Below are positions 34,871 to 44,095 of a stretch of DNA of 64,000 bases, in pieces (the stretch's first letter is position 1; every line of letters begins with the position of its first letter). The notes below the pieces were generated by a model. That model was not told where the DNA came from. It ran no database searches and saw only the letters and a list, made by a program, of their open reading frames with translations. The stretch is taken from the NCBI GenBank assembly GCA_037355855.1, contig CM074769.1, positions 2,108,001 to 2,172,000 of the forward strand, given 5' to 3'. Source of the stretch: Pseudo-nitzschia pungens. Its lineage: Eukaryota > Bacillariophyta > Bacillariophyceae > Bacillariales > Bacillariaceae. The position numbers were made by a program, and so were the translations under genes.

Positions 34871-37800
34871 ATGAGAAAACAAGATTTATCCCAACATCGC
34901 CGTCGCCGTCGCAGTCACCGATATTCTTGTCGACGTAGTTATTCCATGTTATCATTGAACACCGACAAATCAATCGAATTTTTAGTTTTGACCTTGGTTT
35001 GGCTAGGCATTACTACTACACAAACAATAGTCTCGGGTGGATCTCCCTGGAGGATCCCCCATGTTCGATCCTTTTCGAATCCATCGTCTGAGACCAATCA
35101 GTGCGTCATCAACAATGCTGATGTCTGCGAAGACGAGAACGATCGGAGTTTCGAGGAATGTCGCCGCAGGCGAAAAGCGTGTGTATGGTTAGGAAAAAGC
35201 CCAGGCAGTCGCGTGTCCGCCGAACGAGACCCAATTCGGCGAGGAAATAATGATGGCAATGAAAACATAATGAACGAATGCACATTGGTGGATGCGAAAA
35301 AAGAGAAGAATGATCTCGGTAGCGGGGAAGATCGCAGCGTTTACTCTGTGCAAAATGTCGACAGGACGATCCCAACACCGTGGCCGATCAATGTCATCAA
35401 GGAACGATGGAACAGCAGGCGGGAGTCGTCGTCTAGCGAAGGAACATTGCCCTCGAATCCCAGCGACAGCAAGCCAAACTCCGTTTCGGCATATCCGAGC
35501 ATGGGTGCTCTCTTTTTTGCGTATACAAAACAGCAAGCTCTGATCAGGGTTCGACAAATGTCCGAGGTGGCGTCACAAGTATGGTACAACTTGCCACCGT
35601 CCGCTCCGCCATTGATTTTGTTGGCCAGCATCCCTCGCAAAGTCAAGGTGATAGAGGAAAAAAAAATGGTCGATGCAGCGTCAAGCGATGGGTTCCGGCG
35701 CATCATTCCGCTGTTCTCCGATCCCTTCGCTCGGTCGCTTGCGCTCGCTGGGTTGGGGGTCGCTGTTTTGTCGTGGAGCAACCAGGAGTTACAGCGAAAA
35801 AGAAAGCTCTCACCACTGGCGCTACCAGCAATGAACAACCTGCATGGAGAAGATGGGAAAGTCCACGTGTCGAGAGTCTTTTTACCTCCGTTCTTGCCCG
35901 AAGACGTGCCAGAGCCCGAAATCGATGCATTGCTTACCAATGCCTTTGGCGATGAAATGGCCACAGATAAATTCAAAAACGAAATTGTCGACAACGAGGA
36001 GAGCATATTGTCGAGAGTTTCTCCGAAGATTCGGAAGCATCTCAGCGGTATCTATGAGACGACAACAACGACACCGAGTCGATTTCTAAAGGGTTACTAC
36101 AGCGATTGGCTACAAGGACGTGCCACTCGAAAGCGGGAGGTGGCCAAGATACGTCGAAAGCGCGTTTATGACGAGTTGGTGGCTCTCCAGGCACTCAAGA
36201 AGCGACAAGCGGCATTGAAAAACAAATCGAGAAGCGATTCCGAATCTGCGGAAATGGGATTCGCTCTGATCACAGGCGCATCTCGTGGGATTGGTCGCGC
36301 CATTGCGGTTGAGTTGGCTCGGTGGGAAATACCTTTGGTCCTAGTAGCACGAGATGTTGATAAATTGGCACAACTTGCTTCCGATTTGGAGGCATGTTAT
36401 GGGGTGAAATGTTGTGTTCTAGGAGCAGACCTGACACAAATAAATGCTGCCGAGAGAATCAAGCAAGCAACCGATGACGCTGGAATATCCGTAGATATTC
36501 TGATCAACAACGCGGGTGTGGCATCGGAGGGACAGGCTGTTGACACAAAGACTGAGGATGTCGAGCGCATGGTAATTCTAAATTCTTTAACGTACGCAAA
36601 GCTAAGTACATTATATGGTCAGGATATGAAGAAGAGACGAAGGGGTCGGATACTCATGATGTCATCAATGGCAGGGCTGTGCAATGGGTCTCCAAATACC
36701 GCTATTTATGGTGCGTGCAAGGCGTTTGGTAAATCTTTGGCCCTTTCTATGTCAAGGGAGATGGAAAAATATGGCGTCGGTGTCACTTGCGTCATGCCTG
36801 GAGCAGTCTATGACACTGATTTTCGTAATAACAGTGGAACGCGGAAAGCACTCGTCTGGTATTTACCGTTCTATGCCAGATCACCAGATCGTGTTGCTCA
36901 CAAGGTAAGGGACCAAAACGTTGTACTGTACAAAAGCTACTTTTGTTGTGGTACTCGGTGCACAATTAATAGTTTCCTGACCATTTGAAAATTTGAATTT
37001 CAAATCGTCATCGACAAGGGTGTCATTTCGCTTTTGGACGGTGACACACGGTCGATTCCTGGTTGGCAAAATCTGGCATTTGCAAATATCATTAGGCCCA
37101 TCATCCCTCAACGGGTAGAAATCATGTTGGTGCAATTCGCCTTTAGTCCGATCCCTAGTATAAAAAGCTTGTGGCGACGTGATGATGGCGCGAAACCAGA
37201 AAGTCCTGTAACGAATTCATCTTCCCCTTACGCTTATTCGTCTTCACCTGACCCTACCGAAAACTCTCCATGGCTGTCCCTAAAACCACGACACAGCACC
37301 CAGCCTCCTCCTCGATTTCTGAAGCTTCCAGAGGAAGAGCCAACAAAAAGTCACACGGAACACAAAGAATCAAACGATGTGAAAGAGGAGAAAGAAGAGT
37401 CATCCCCACTTGCACCAGCGGGGTATGACGAGGCAAATGTAGCTAGCGGAGAACTGACTACGAAAAAGATCGAAGTAACAAATGGAGAAGCCATTGATCA
37501 ATCTGATGCTACTTCTCCTTCAAATCCTCCGAATCGCGAGAACGTCACACAACGAAATGAAACTGCATACAAATACGAGTCGCACTCTATTGAAAAATAT
37601 CCGAAGCCCTCCGAAATGGAAGAAAACGAGCGGTATCAAACTTTAAAGAAAGAGGAGTCCAAGCACAACAGCGAAATTAGGGAGAAAACGAACGCGCCAA
37701 GCGAAAAAATCGAGAGTAAACTTTCCAGCAAGACAAGTGCTTCTCCAAAAAAACAACATAGTCAAGAGTCTTCTTCAGGAAAGACAAAAACGACTTCCCC

Positions 37801-38008
37801 AAAAAGGCGTGATGAGAAGATAAAAGGTGGTATTGAAATTGAAAGCGGACAAAGACTACAAACGCCACAATGGTTTGATGACGAATACGACGACGATGAC
37901 ACCTTTTCAACCGTGTTGGGACCAATCAGCATGACGGGAAACCGAGACTTAATGCTATCGAAACAAAACAGTAAGCAGCAAGATGGAACATCGACTATCT
38001 CTGTGTGA
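34871..38008 (+). CDS. Short-chain dehydrogenase/reductase with N-terminal membrane region and long disordered C-terminal tail
   Basis: Exons 34871-36904 and 37019-38008 give 1,007 residues. The N-terminus is Arg-rich, then hydrophobic at about 36-56 (F-L-V-L-T-L-V-W-L-G-I) as a signal or anchor; a second hydrophobic stretch lies near 288-306. The SDR domain (about 460-700) has T-G-A-S-R-G-I-G for NAD(P) binding, L-I-N-N-A-G-V, catalytic S in M-M-S-S-M-A-G, and Y-x-x-x-K (I-Y-G-A-C-K, about 612). The pattern resembles 3-ketoacyl reductases/17-beta-HSD12-type enzymes of membranes (inference). After the splice, residues 679-1007 hold a short conserved part (V-I-S-L-L-D-G) and then about 270 Ser/Glu/Lys/Pro-rich residues without known domain. 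The intron is GTAAGG...ACAAG, 114 bp, phase 0. Confidence 0.82.
36905..37018 (+). other. Intron of the dehydrogenase gene
   Basis: 114 bp, GTAAGG donor, ACAAG acceptor, phase 0. Unspliced reading ends at 36988. Splicing gives H-K|G-V-I-S-L-L-D-G. No other in-frame acceptor upstream avoids a stop. Confidence 0.7.
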
Positions 38009-39251
38009 CAAATTTTCAAGTAGGAAGAATGCGTCCATCGTGATACCCACTAAGCTGTCTTCCATTAAGCAGAACTGTGCATACAGCATGGTACGAGAAG
38101 CATGTTCATTTCGAGATGAAAAACCCCGATACAAGCGACGACACAAATTTTTGTCCTCAATAGGTTCGTGTTCGACACGGGTTTTCCAGAATCTTAATAA
38201 CAATAAGAACAACAAAAAAGACTCTCTTATCGATCAAATACGCGTACTGCAACATGTATCCCATGGGATAGCGCAGCGCCTTTTTGGATGTGTATCAACC
38301 TCGAAGTGCAAGACGCTAAGTCGCTGCTCACTACATAACTCGCTACGCTGCACTGCATAAAATAAGATATTGTGTGAAAGCACTAGTACGCCACCTTTCG
38401 GATCAAATGGGATTCTGCAGAGGAGGACTTGGAAGCACGGAACCTTCCCTTAATGTCTATATGCCCTAAGCAACATCAAAAAGGAACAGAATTCAACTTC
38501 GGTAAACTTTGGTTATCAACCTCAATATTTGCATCAGATGCTCTTTTTCAACTCATTCTAGAACTATCGTACAAGACTGCTAAGGTCTAATCACTTCGAA
38601 TAGACCTGGTTGAGGTCTGTTCTCAGCTGTGGTGGATGTTGAGATTTTCAAACTGTACCAGTGCGTATGATTGTATTGCACGTATTAGTTTTCGTTGCGA
38701 TCATTACTACATTATCAAGCTACCGTACTATTTATTTGTGTTCATCTGTCTCGTGCTGCATTGATCGACCCGGAAAATATAAAAAGCTTCAGAAAAGCTC
38801 ATGCTTTTCGTTAAAGTAACCTTCAGTGGCTCTTGTGGCGAAGGTTGGCACGTAATTGTTTGCAGGTGGTGGCGACGAAGTCCAGGTCTAATCGAAAAGA
38901 ACGCTTTCTTGACCTCGAGAAAGCGCTTTGTTGATGTTTTAATTCTTCCCGTTGAGTAGTGCATGGCGTCTTCAACATGATACAATAGTAAGGTTTTCAT
39001 TTTTAAGACCTATTAGAAAACTTCAGCTGTACTCAACCGGATTGAATTTTTCTCGTGCACATGATGTAAAGAGTCAGAGGAGTCCTCATTGGAAGAGATT
39101 GAGAAATTCTGAAAATACCTCTGCTCGAAATCGTTCCAATCACATCGGCTAAGAGTCCAAGGGATAAGGTGATTTCCACACATCTAAATTTGTTCGGAAC
39201 CACTAAACAGTTTCAAAATGGCTCTGCAAGAGAATTGTTGAGTTTCCGTCA
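38009..39251. other. Intergenic region between convergent genes
   Basis: 1.24 kb between the stops of the dehydrogenase and the DUF1826-like gene. Short open frames occur (for example 37983-38360) but lack any recognisable domain or codon pattern. No repeats or RNA genes recognised. Confidence 0.5.
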
Positions 39252-40415
39252 TCACTCGAAAACAACATCCTGTGTGAATAGGACACGACATTGATCGTTG
39301 CGAAGCGTCTCTGGCGATTTGTGAACAACCGGTTGGGTGGCATCAGATGGAGATAAGACGGAGAATTCATCCCAACTACTCCCTGGAATCAAAATTGCTT
39401 CTCCCTGCTTTGACCTGTATATATTCGCTCGTTTCAAGTCAACCAACATTTGATTTCGATCCTTCACACTCCATGATATGATATCGTCATCCTCGGAGTC
39501 TTCGTCTTCGTCGTCGATATCATGCGACGGCGAGTTACTGAACGCACTCCAGCGAATTACTTCGTCACTGTCGTTCTCAGCGTTTGTTGCATCCACTAGC
39601 TCCACTCCCGGTCCTACCATCGTTTGTATCCATCTACAAGGAACATTGTCAATGTGGAATTGAGGACACTTGGCACCCGAATGCCCTCGTGTTGCCACGA
39701 GTCGACACTTGAGTTTTTGTTTCAGTGGACCTGTGGATGAACAGCCATTGCAATCTCCAACATCGGTACATTCAGAAATGATTGATCGTTCTCGAAGCAC
39801 ATGTGTTTGGCAGAAGTCACGATAAGCATGCAAGGACTCTGCAAGGTTCTCTTCGAGAGGTGCGATAATTTTTTCTTTCCAATCGATGTTGTTGTTACTT
39901 CTAGCCACAATGTCATCAGACAGACACTCCTGTATGATACTTCTCGCAACATCTTGTGGATTTTCGTCCGGCATCCATGTCATTGATATATCTAAAGAAT
40001 TTCGTGTTGACGCATTGTCACTATTGACTCCAGAGAACGGAGCAAGGATAAGTGAAGAAAGCATTTCCGACATTTTTAGAGAAGGAGGGCAGAGCTCTTG
40101 CCAGCAGTCATTGTGGACAGGTAGAGATGGGTGGAAAACATAGTAGGGTTGATTTGAATGGAATGCAGCGTTCTTGTTTCTACCTTCATTTGTCCAAGGA
40201 TACATATTGTTTTCACATCGAACATTTCCTGTCAACGTGGGAACAGCACATCGTCGGCTTGGAGAGGATAGCTGTTGCTTTTTAAAGCTGTTTACGTCCT
40301 GACGAACGCCGCTACAATCGCTATTGAAATTGAATGAGGTCACCCTGTCTAATATCCACAGAAGTACGAACGATGTGACTCTAAGAGACGGTTTGTTCAG
40401 GTCACATAGGGGCAT
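39252..40415 (-). CDS. DUF1826-like protein with N-terminal signal sequence
   Basis: 387 residues from ATG 40415, single exon. The N-terminus (T-S-F-V-L-L-W-I-L-D-R-V-T-S-F-N-F) looks like a signal peptide followed by a phenylalanine; in diatoms a Phe after the cleavage site can mark plastid import, so plastid or secretory targeting is possible. The core (about 160-340) has C-R-L-V-A-T-R-G ... C-P-Q-F-H-I-D-N-V-P-C-R-W-I-Q-T-M-V-G-P-G-V-E-L-V-D-A, which fits the H-x-D-centred motif of DUF1826 proteins as I remember them; that family's function is not established. An acidic insert (D-I-D-D-E-D-E-D-S-E-D-D-D) precedes the C-terminal I-L-I-P-G-S-S-W block. Assignment is from pattern memory. Confidence 0.65.
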   Translation of the reverse strand: MPLCDLNKPSLRVTSFVLLWILDRVTSFNFNSDCSGVRQDVNSFKKQQLSSPSRRCAVPTLTGNVRCENNMYPWTNEGRNKNAAFHSNQPYYVFHPSLPVHNDCWQELCPPSLKMSEMLSSLILAPFSGVNSDNASTRNSLDISMTWMPDENPQDVARSIIQECLSDDIVARSNNNIDWKEKIIAPLEENLAESLHAYRDFCQTHVLRERSIISECTDVGDCNGCSSTGPLKQKLKCRLVATRGHSGAKCPQFHIDNVPCRWIQTMVGPGVELVDATNAENDSDEVIRWSAFSNSPSHDIDDEDEDSEDDDIISWSVKDRNQMLVDLKRANIYRSKQGEAILIPGSSWDEFSVLSPSDATQPVVHKSPETLRNDQCRVLFTQDVVFE

Positions 40416-40663
40416 CTTTCCACTGATTGAAGATCGAGGTACCGTACGTCTTACAGCCCATTCTTTGTATTCGGTTGCCTGGTGCTTCTATTTGCCTGCC
40501 TTGCGATGAATCGTGGCTCCAGTCCTACTTCGAAGTTTGCATGTTGCGAGCGTTGCTGTTGGAATCGTACCTGGTAACTTGTAACGAATCATCATCATTC
40601 AACAAGTTCTTTTCACACTTATTGTACCATAGAAGTAAGATTACTTCATAAATCTTACGTTAC

Positions 40664-41009
40664 GATACTGTTGGGCAAGACACAGGTCACCGCAACTGCA
40701 GGATGCGGGTGGGGACACGCCCGCACCACCACGCGCACCACCTGTGAACTTGCCGCGCGCGCCGTGACGAGCACTACGACGTATGTGAGGAAGGTCCCAA
40801 TGGTAGGTAGGTAAGTGTCACGAGAGGGCCGACAGCGCGCGTACCGTAGACGGGCACAACGCGGTGCCCGCACAAGGTACGCAGCCGCTATCGGGCACGG
40901 AGGTGCGGGACGATGCCTTCCCCATCTGCTCACCTCATTGTCCCTTGGCCAACACCAAGCCGACGACAATGAGGAGTGCTGTTCCCTGTGGGAGCGGATC
41001 AACAAAACT
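40664..41009 (+). repeat. Split direct repeat A1
   Basis: 346 bp from GATACTGTTGGG to CAACAAAACT; apparently identical to A2 at 50237-50582. Confidence 0.95.
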
Positions 41010-41688
41010 ATTCCTTTCTCCCCAGCCATACACCTCCACACAATACACACCAATACCAACACCACCCACGCCCACACGCTGGCTACCCCAGCACGCTGGC
41101 TACCCCAGCCCCCGATCCAGCCGATCACGATCCTGCCGATCAACCCCGGACCACACCGTGCCCCCCTGCTGGCTACCCCAGCACACTAACCACCCCAACA
41201 CCACCCCGATCCTGTCGATCACGATCCTGTCGATCACGATCCTGTCGATCACGATCCTGTCGATCACTCCCACCTCACGATCCTGTCGATCACTCCCACC
41301 CCGTCGCCAACACCACGCGACTCCCCACTGGTTGGCTACCCCATCCATACTCCCGCCACCCGGTCCCGCCGACCACCCGCCCCGGACTCCCCGCCCCGCC
41401 AACCAAAAAAACGCGGTTTCCCCTATCCCCTACACCGAGATACCCCCGCGCGCCAGCCCCAAACTTTTGACACCAACCCTGACACCACCCCTCGCCAACC
41501 AGAGCGATCGAACCGTTAACACATCCCCTAGCGATCGAACCGTTGACACATTCCCTCGCCAGCCCCTCCCTGACACTTAACCTCGCTACTCCACAACTTC
41601 CCACCCAACCCCTCCCCTGCGCACCCACTCCCCCACTCTCACAAACCCGATCTCATTCAACCACACAAACAAGTCCCGAACATACACC
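41010..41688 (+). other. Leader of the YR element with short tandem repeats
   Basis: Contains four perfect GATCCTGTCGATCAC units (15 bp) plus a diverged copy between about 41211 and 41300. Other duplicates are CTGGCTACCCCAGCA (near 41090 and 41170) and GCGATCGAACCGTT (about 41500 and 41540). No gene is supported before the ATG at 41689. Confidence 0.7.
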
Positions 41689-44019
41689 ATGCCCCCCATC
41701 CCGGAACTCGCCCAGCTCCAGATGCGTTGCCTATCTTCCGGCTTCCTGAATTTCTCCGACGCCCCACCGACCAACCGCAACACCACCGACAATACCCGCA
41801 AATCATTCCTCCTCTCCCTCGGAAAAGCAGCAAACGTCGCCCACCGTTCCAACTTGTTGAACACCCTACACCCCAGGTACGCATACCTCGACGAACACCA
41901 CGTCCTCCAGTGTATCCACTCCCTCGTCGCGTGGACGGCCGATGACGACACCCTTCACTACGTTGGCATTCCGTCCGACTCCATCCAATCCGACACCCTC
42001 GTCGCCATTCCCCCGTCCTCCTTCCACACGAGCTTCCTTGGTATTGCCCCCCAAACCTCCGCCGCACTTTTCCGAACCTGGACCGATCCAACCCACCTCC
42101 CCGACAGTTTCATGAGCGCCACTGACCCTAAGACACAGGTTGGTCCCACCGACCTCGGCCACGACGGGACGGCCGCCACCACCCCCCAGTTCGTCCTCCT
42201 CCCTACCATGTGGCCCGCCACACTCGCCATCCCCACAGGCACTCGTCTCGGCGAACCCCTCCCTCCCAACACCTATGACGAAGGATTCACTGCTTGGTGG
42301 AAAGCCCTCTGTTTCCTCCACACCAAGAACTCCGGCCACAGCCTCCACACCCACCACCAACTCTTCCACAAAGAAAATTGGACCAAAGAAGGACAAAGCG
42401 GCCACACCATCCTCACCCAACTCCCACAGAACGACCTCAACCCACTCCCGACCCGCCTACAACCTTCCAACCCTACCCCCTCCTGTGTGGACGCCTCCCA
42501 ACCACTAATACTCGGAATCCGCCTCGCCCGCCTACGCGACCTCTGCTCTGCCCTACCCCTGCCTACCCCTGCCACCGGCAATCCCGAGACCCCACGCACC
42601 GACCCTCCCCCACCGGGACAATTTACCCACGCCGACATGCGCACACTCCTCACCGAGGTTGTCCGCACTACAGGCACATCCCCGTCCACCGCGCGCAGCG
42701 ATGACGACCGCACCACCCTTACTCGACCGGCACTCTCCTGGAGTGCAGCCCTTGCCCGGATCGAGGGGGAGGGCGCCACGCTCACCGTACGCCACGCCAC
42801 ACTCTACCCTACCATTATCGAAATCTTCAACAACAAAAACGTTTCCCAACAGGTCGAGATCTTCAACGGCGAGCTCTCCCGCATGCAAACCAAATGTCAC
42901 ACCGAGAACACCCTTACCTACAACCGCATCACCCGCGGCATGTTCGACCGCACCCTCCTCAAAGTCATCACCAACTTCATCGTCATCTCCTCCCCGCTTG
43001 GAGACAATGCCGACTGCCTCGATACCGCATTCTCGATCTTCAATCTCCTCCGCGTTCCCCCGAACAGCAACTCCTTTAAGTCCCGGACCCAATCGGTCCG
43101 CTCCTACGAATCCGAGGCGCTCCACGAGGAAAACTCCCGTCGACGCACCCGTACTACCAACACTACCCTCTTCATCGACGGCTCCCAAACCCACCCTAAC
43201 GATGAGATTTATGCCGGCCACAACCTCCTCCTCTTCCTCCGCACCCTCTCCAAAGACGCCGAACAAAGTGTTCTGTACAAAGGCATCGAACAACTCCTCA
43301 ACACTATGACCGCACCACGCACATCGGCGTGGCTCGAACGCACGGTCCAGACCCAACCCCACCTCCGACACAGCATGATCACCATGCTCCAGGAAGGTAT
43401 GGTCGCCGTCCTCGTCCTTGCACAAATCCCGGAAGTCCTTACCCACGTCTCCACCGATGCCCCATTGCCCTCCAAGGGCTACGTCAGTGCTCGCGACAAT
43501 TTCAACGCCCTCAACCGACTCATTGAGCAGGCAACATACGGCCAGCACCTCAATACTTTCTCTACCCCTCCCGCGACTTTCTTCTGGTGGGAAAACCACA
43601 GACGCGTCGCCGACCGCGCCCGCTCCCGGTCCTCCCACGAGCCTGACAACCCCCGCGACAGCAAGAAACCTCGCCATACCCCGTCCGGCACCACTGGCCC
43701 CCAACGCGCCGACCACTCCCGCACCCCCTCGCCAGCCGACGACAAAGACAAAGCCCGTGGCCTCTTCACCCTCACCTCGGGTACCTCCCGCCCCCGCTAC
43801 GACGAGCCTTTCGGCAAGAAAGGCACCCGCCTCTGCATGAGCGCTAGCTTTGTGGGCTTCCAGTGCACATACGGTGACTCCTGCAAGTTCTTCCACGCGC
43901 ACACTTGGAAAGGACTCTCCGCTGCCGACAAGGAAAAGGCCAAGCAGTATGTCACCAAGCATGCCGTCGTCGCTTTTGCCCCCAACAGCGGCGCCCCTTC
44001 CGACTCCGACCGAGGTTAG
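41689..44019 (+). CDS. YR retrotransposon ORF1: Gag-like protein with CCCH zinc finger
   Basis: 776 residues from ATG 41689 (caccATGcc context). N-terminal and central parts are mixed helical with no named domain. Residues about 320-560 are more conserved-looking (F-T-H-A-D-M-R-T-L-L-T-E-V-V-R, I-F-N-N-K-N-V-S-Q-Q-V-E-I-F). A Ser/Arg/Pro-rich linker precedes a C-terminal CCCH finger, C-M-x-..-C-T-Y-G-D-S-C-K-F-F-H with spacing C-x9-C-x5-C-x3-H at about 716-736, a plausible RNA-binding nucleocapsid module. As first gene of the element it most likely encodes the particle protein. Strong C-ending codon preference, which creates long antisense open frames. Confidence 0.82.
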   Translation: MPPIPELAQLQMRCLSSGFLNFSDAPPTNRNTTDNTRKSFLLSLGKAANVAHRSNLLNTLHPRYAYLDEHHVLQCIHSLVAWTADDDTLHYVGIPSDSIQSDTLVAIPPSSFHTSFLGIAPQTSAALFRTWTDPTHLPDSFMSATDPKTQVGPTDLGHDGTAATTPQFVLLPTMWPATLAIPTGTRLGEPLPPNTYDEGFTAWWKALCFLHTKNSGHSLHTHHQLFHKENWTKEGQSGHTILTQLPQNDLNPLPTRLQPSNPTPSCVDASQPLILGIRLARLRDLCSALPLPTPATGNPETPRTDPPPPGQFTHADMRTLLTEVVRTTGTSPSTARSDDDRTTLTRPALSWSAALARIEGEGATLTVRHATLYPTIIEIFNNKNVSQQVEIFNGELSRMQTKCHTENTLTYNRITRGMFDRTLLKVITNFIVISSPLGDNADCLDTAFSIFNLLRVPPNSNSFKSRTQSVRSYESEALHEENSRRRTRTTNTTLFIDGSQTHPNDEIYAGHNLLLFLRTLSKDAEQSVLYKGIEQLLNTMTAPRTSAWLERTVQTQPHLRHSMITMLQEGMVAVLVLAQIPEVLTHVSTDAPLPSKGYVSARDNFNALNRLIEQATYGQHLNTFSTPPATFFWWENHRRVADRARSRSSHEPDNPRDSKKPRHTPSGTTGPQRADHSRTPSPADDKDKARGLFTLTSGTSRPRYDEPFGKKGTRLCMSASFVGFQCTYGDSCKFFHAHTWKGLSAADKEKAKQYVTKHAVVAFAPNSGAPSDSDRG

Positions 44020-44095
44020 TCCTCCCTCCCCTCTCCTCGTCCCCGCCCTTTTTGCCCTTCCTTTAACCCGTAATCCCATATGTTAACCCTTTACT

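Noticed and set aside
37983..38360. 125-codon open frame downstream of the dehydrogenase
   Set aside because: Starts inside the preceding gene, shows no domain and lies where a 3'UTR is expected.
40668..41010. Open frames in the A repeats (also 50237-50582) as possible genes
   Set aside because: These are the non-coding split direct repeats; both copies are open on both strands because of composition.
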